Positions 62,187 through 64,000 of a stretch of DNA of 64,000 bases are shown here, piece after piece. The translations under genes and the position numbers were made by a program. Source of the DNA: Jiella pacifica (GTDB taxonomy: Bacteria > Pseudomonadota > Alphaproteobacteria > Rhizobiales > Rhizobiaceae); contig NZ_JAAAMG010000004.1 of NCBI RefSeq assembly GCF_010500815.1, positions 174,186 through 238,185 of the forward strand, given 5' to 3'. How positions within the stretch are numbered: position 1 is the stretch's first letter; each line of letters starts with the position of its first letter. The notes beneath the pieces were generated by a model. The model ran no database searches and had not been told where the DNA came from. It saw only the letters and a program-made list of their open reading frames with translations.

Positions 62187-63194
62187 ATGAAGGCCATCAA
62201 ACTGGCAAAGCCCGGCGGTCTCGACCGCCTCTCTCTCGTCGACATGGAGGATCCCGGCCAGCCGGGGCCGGGCGAGATCCGCGTCCGGCTGCGGGCGAGT
62301 TCGTTGAATTTCCACGACTACGGCGTCGTCTCGGGCAAGATGCCGACCGAGGACGGTCGCATTCCGATGTCCGACGGGGCCGGCGAGGTCGAAGCCGTCG
62401 GCGAGGGCGTCTCCGAGTTCCGACCGGGCGATCACGTCGTTTCCGGCTTCTTTCCGAAATGGCTGGACGGGGAAGCGGCCGTCGCCGACTTCAGGACGAC
62501 CCCCGGCGACGGCGTCGACGGCTATGCCCGCGAGGCGGTGGTCCGGCCGGCGACGTGGTTCACCCACGCGCCGAAGGGCTACAGCCATGCCGAGGCGGCG
62601 ACGTTGACCACCGCTGGGCTCACGGCCTGGCGGGCGCTCGTCGTCGACGGCGGGCTGAAGGCGGGCGACACGGTGCTGACACTCGGCACCGGCGGCGTCT
62701 CGATCTTCGCGCTGCAGATCGCCAGGGCGATGGGCGCGCGGGTGATCTCCACCTCCTCCTCGGAGGAAAAGCTCGAGCGGCTGAAGAGCCTCGGGGCGGA
62801 TGGGGTGATCAACTACAGGACCGACGAGGAGTGGGGGAAGAAGGTCCTCGACCTGACGGACGGCCGCGGCGCCGACGTCGTCGTTGAGGTCGGCGGCCCG
62901 AAGACCCTCGACCAGTCGATCACCGGCTGCCGCATCGCCGGCCACATTGCGCTCATCGGCGTCCTCACCGGTCGCTCCGGCGAGGTGCCGACGGCAGCGA
63001 TGATGGCCAAGCAGCAGACACTGAAGGGCCTCATCGTCGGCAGCCGCACCCATCAGCAGGATTTCGTCCGGGCGCTGGAGGCGACGGGGGTGAAGCCGGT
63101 GATCGACCGGACTTTCGGCTTGGCCGAAATCGCGGATGCCTTCCGCCATGAGGAGTCCGGCGCGCATTTCGGCAAGATCTGCTTGGAGATCTGA
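62187..63194 (+). CDS. Zinc-free MDR alcohol dehydrogenase/quinone oxidoreductase-like protein
   Basis: 335 residues of the medium-chain dehydrogenase/reductase superfamily. GroES-like part (VRLRASSLNFHDYGVVSGKM, DGAGEVEAVGEGVSEFRPGD) then a Rossmann fold with VLTLGTGGVSIFALQIA and STSSSEEKLERLKSLGAD. The zinc-ligand cysteines of ADHs are missing, so it belongs with the quinone-oxidoreductase-like or enoyl-reductase-like members. It uses NAD(P)H; substrate unknown. GAGGAGATGATCCG precedes ATG 62187. It appears monocistronic. Confidence 0.92.
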   Translation: MKAIKLAKPGGLDRLSLVDMEDPGQPGPGEIRVRLRASSLNFHDYGVVSGKMPTEDGRIPMSDGAGEVEAVGEGVSEFRPGDHVVSGFFPKWLDGEAAVADFRTTPGDGVDGYAREAVVRPATWFTHAPKGYSHAEAATLTTAGLTAWRALVVDGGLKAGDTVLTLGTGGVSIFALQIARAMGARVISTSSSEEKLERLKSLGADGVINYRTDEEWGKKVLDLTDGRGADVVVEVGGPKTLDQSITGCRIAGHIALIGVLTGRSGEVPTAAMMAKQQTLKGLIVGSRTHQQDFVRALEATGVKPVIDRTFGLAEIADAFRHEESGAHFGKICLEI

Positions 63195-63239
63195 GGGGAG
63201 GGTTTCGATCTCTTTTGGGCGAGCGTTTCGGCAGCTCGC

Positions 63240-63284
63240 CCCCCCTCTGCCCTGCCGGGCATCTCCCCCTCAAGGGGGGAAATC
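63240..63284 (+). repeat. RIME-like palindromic repeat, copy B1
   Basis: Same family as A1/A2: CCCCCCTCTGCCCTGCCGGG followed by CATCTCCCCC-TCAA-GGGGGGAAATC. Located 45 bases after the MDR gene stop. An inverted copy B2 follows at 63389. The gap 63195-63508 contains no gene. Confidence 0.85.
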
Positions 63285-63388
63285 GGCAGCTTTGGGGGCG
63301 GCCAATCCCCGTGGGCATCCATGCTGTTGTCGACTTCCATGCCAGAGCATCAGCGCATCAAGGGATTGCGGTCCAGTCGTGCAGGGTC

Positions 63389-63434
63389 GATCTCCCTCCT
63401 TGTGGGGGAGATGCCCGTCAGGGCAGAGGGGGGT
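63389..63434 (-). repeat. RIME-like palindromic repeat, copy B2 (inverted)
   Basis: The reverse complement matches B1 and A1 with a few changes (GCCCTGACGGG, AAGGAGGGAGATC). The pair can form a large stem between the convergent MDR and DUF4396 genes and may serve as a two-way transcription end. Confidence 0.85.
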
Positions 63435-63508
63435 GCCTCGGCGCATGCTCGTGACGATGATCTGCGGGACGATCGCAGCCGGCCCCCGCAAACGCGCGAC
63501 CTATTCCC

Positions 63509-64000
63509 CTACATCGCCTCCTTGATCCCCTTGTCGATCAGCCAGACGTTGACCGGATAGGCGGTCAGGAAGCCGCAGATCATGGCGATCTGCATCATGA
63601 ACCAGAACTCGACGCTGTTGACCTCTAGGCTGGCGCCGAGAAGGCTCGCAAAGATCCAGAAATGGGCGAGCGCCATGAAGCCGTACATGCCGACCTGCCA
63701 GGCGGTGAGCGACAGCGTGTCGGCCTTCAGCGCTGCGAGGATCCCTTGGCCGACGGACATGTCGTCGTTCATCGGCTTGATGGCGAAATACTGGAAGACG
63801 ATGCCGAAGCCGAAGGCGAGGACGAAGTCGAGAATCCAGACGGCGAACATCTTTTCGGAAAAGAGGCTTTGCCAGCCGAGCCAGACGGCGACCGCCGGGA
63901 CGAAGAAGGCCAGCCACTCGGCGCAGATATCGCCGAGGGTGCAGCCGGCGCCGCAATGGGCGGCTCCCTTGCCGACGGTGGCGTAATGCGGCGTCTTTGC
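63509..64000 (-). CDS. DUF4396 family membrane protein, 5' part outside the window
   Basis: The last 163 residues are visible; the frame is open to the window edge. The part at the edge reads AKTPHYATVGKGAAHCGAGC followed by TLGDICAEWLAFFVPAVAVW, then further helices (FAVWILDFVLAFGFGIVFQY, WQVGMYGFMALAHFWIFASL, MMQIAMICGFLTAYPVNVWL). This is the DUF4396 pattern with its conserved HCGAGC and GDIC cysteines, which may bind metal. Function unknown. An internal ATG at 63850 is not the start, since conserved sequence precedes it. Confidence 0.85.
   Translation of the reverse strand, partial: AKTPHYATVGKGAAHCGAGCTLGDICAEWLAFFVPAVAVWLGWQSLFSEKMFAVWILDFVLAFGFGIVFQYFAIKPMNDDMSVGQGILAALKADTLSLTAWQVGMYGFMALAHFWIFASLLGASLEVNSVEFWFMMQIAMICGFLTAYPVNVWLIDKGIKEAM

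Overview
The window is GC-rich, densely coded chromosomal DNA of an alphaproteobacterium, most likely in the order Hyphomicrobiales (Rhizobiales). Support comes from the gene order rpsB-tsf-pyrH-frr-uppS-cdsA-rseP-bamA-lpxD-fabZ-lpxA-lpxI-lpxB, the use of lpxI, an EipB/DUF1849 gene, a DUF1489 gene, a long-type ClpS next to ClpA, a CtrA-type box and several RIME-like rhizobial palindromic repeats. No phage, plasmid or insertion-sequence gene is visible. The genus cannot be fixed from this sequence.

Layout. 1-10200: 3' end of ettA, a small exported protein, a marR-emrA-emrB efflux operon (minus) behind an AT-rich promoter that abuts the marR start codon, pncB, a 69-residue helical protein and a DUF1800-DUF1501 pair. 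10200-21600: mgtE, a MerR regulator, a DUF1624 membrane protein with a cysteine-rich tail, an aldo/keto reductase coupled to an MscS channel, a YdcF-like protein convergent with DUF599, a CtrA box before a 41-residue membrane microprotein, DUF1489, a DD-carboxypeptidase with a SPOR domain, and a phasin behind a near-consensus promoter. 21600-30200: clpS-clpA, azlC-azlD, a HIT protein, a DUF482-type acetyltransferase, glycerophosphodiesterase-ridA, and eipB with a large low-complexity insert. 30200-44000: the translation, isoprenoid, phospholipid, outer-membrane assembly and lipid A core cluster. The usual dxr gene between cdsA and rseP is absent.

44000-60300 is the catabolic half. Cluster 1 (minus) encodes an acyl-CoA ligase, an enoyl-CoA hydratase, an SDR dehydrogenase and a TRAP transporter (dctP, dctQ, dctM). 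A divergent MarR gene faces it across a 16-bp palindrome. Cluster 2 has a feruloyl-CoA-synthase-like ligase (plus) divergent from a hydratase-MarR-amidohydrolase operon (minus), with a 63-bp inverted repeat between them. Together they offer uptake, CoA activation, hydration, oxidation and hydrolytic side-chain cleavage, which is the logic of hydroxycinnamate degradation. Substrates are inferred, not shown. Between the clusters lie tRNA-Ala(GGC), recR, ybaB, dnaX and a ParD/ParE-like pair whose toxin has no ordinary start codon. 60300-64000: amtB without glnK behind a sigma-54-like site, a zinc-free MDR oxidoreductase, and a DUF4396 protein that runs off the window.

Palindromic repeats occupy three gaps (43997-44224, 46145-46320, 63240-63434), each as two inverted copies. 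The middle pair splits the TRAP operon between the binding protein and its permease, where it could shape mRNA stability. All functions are read from sequence by eye; no search or folding program was run.
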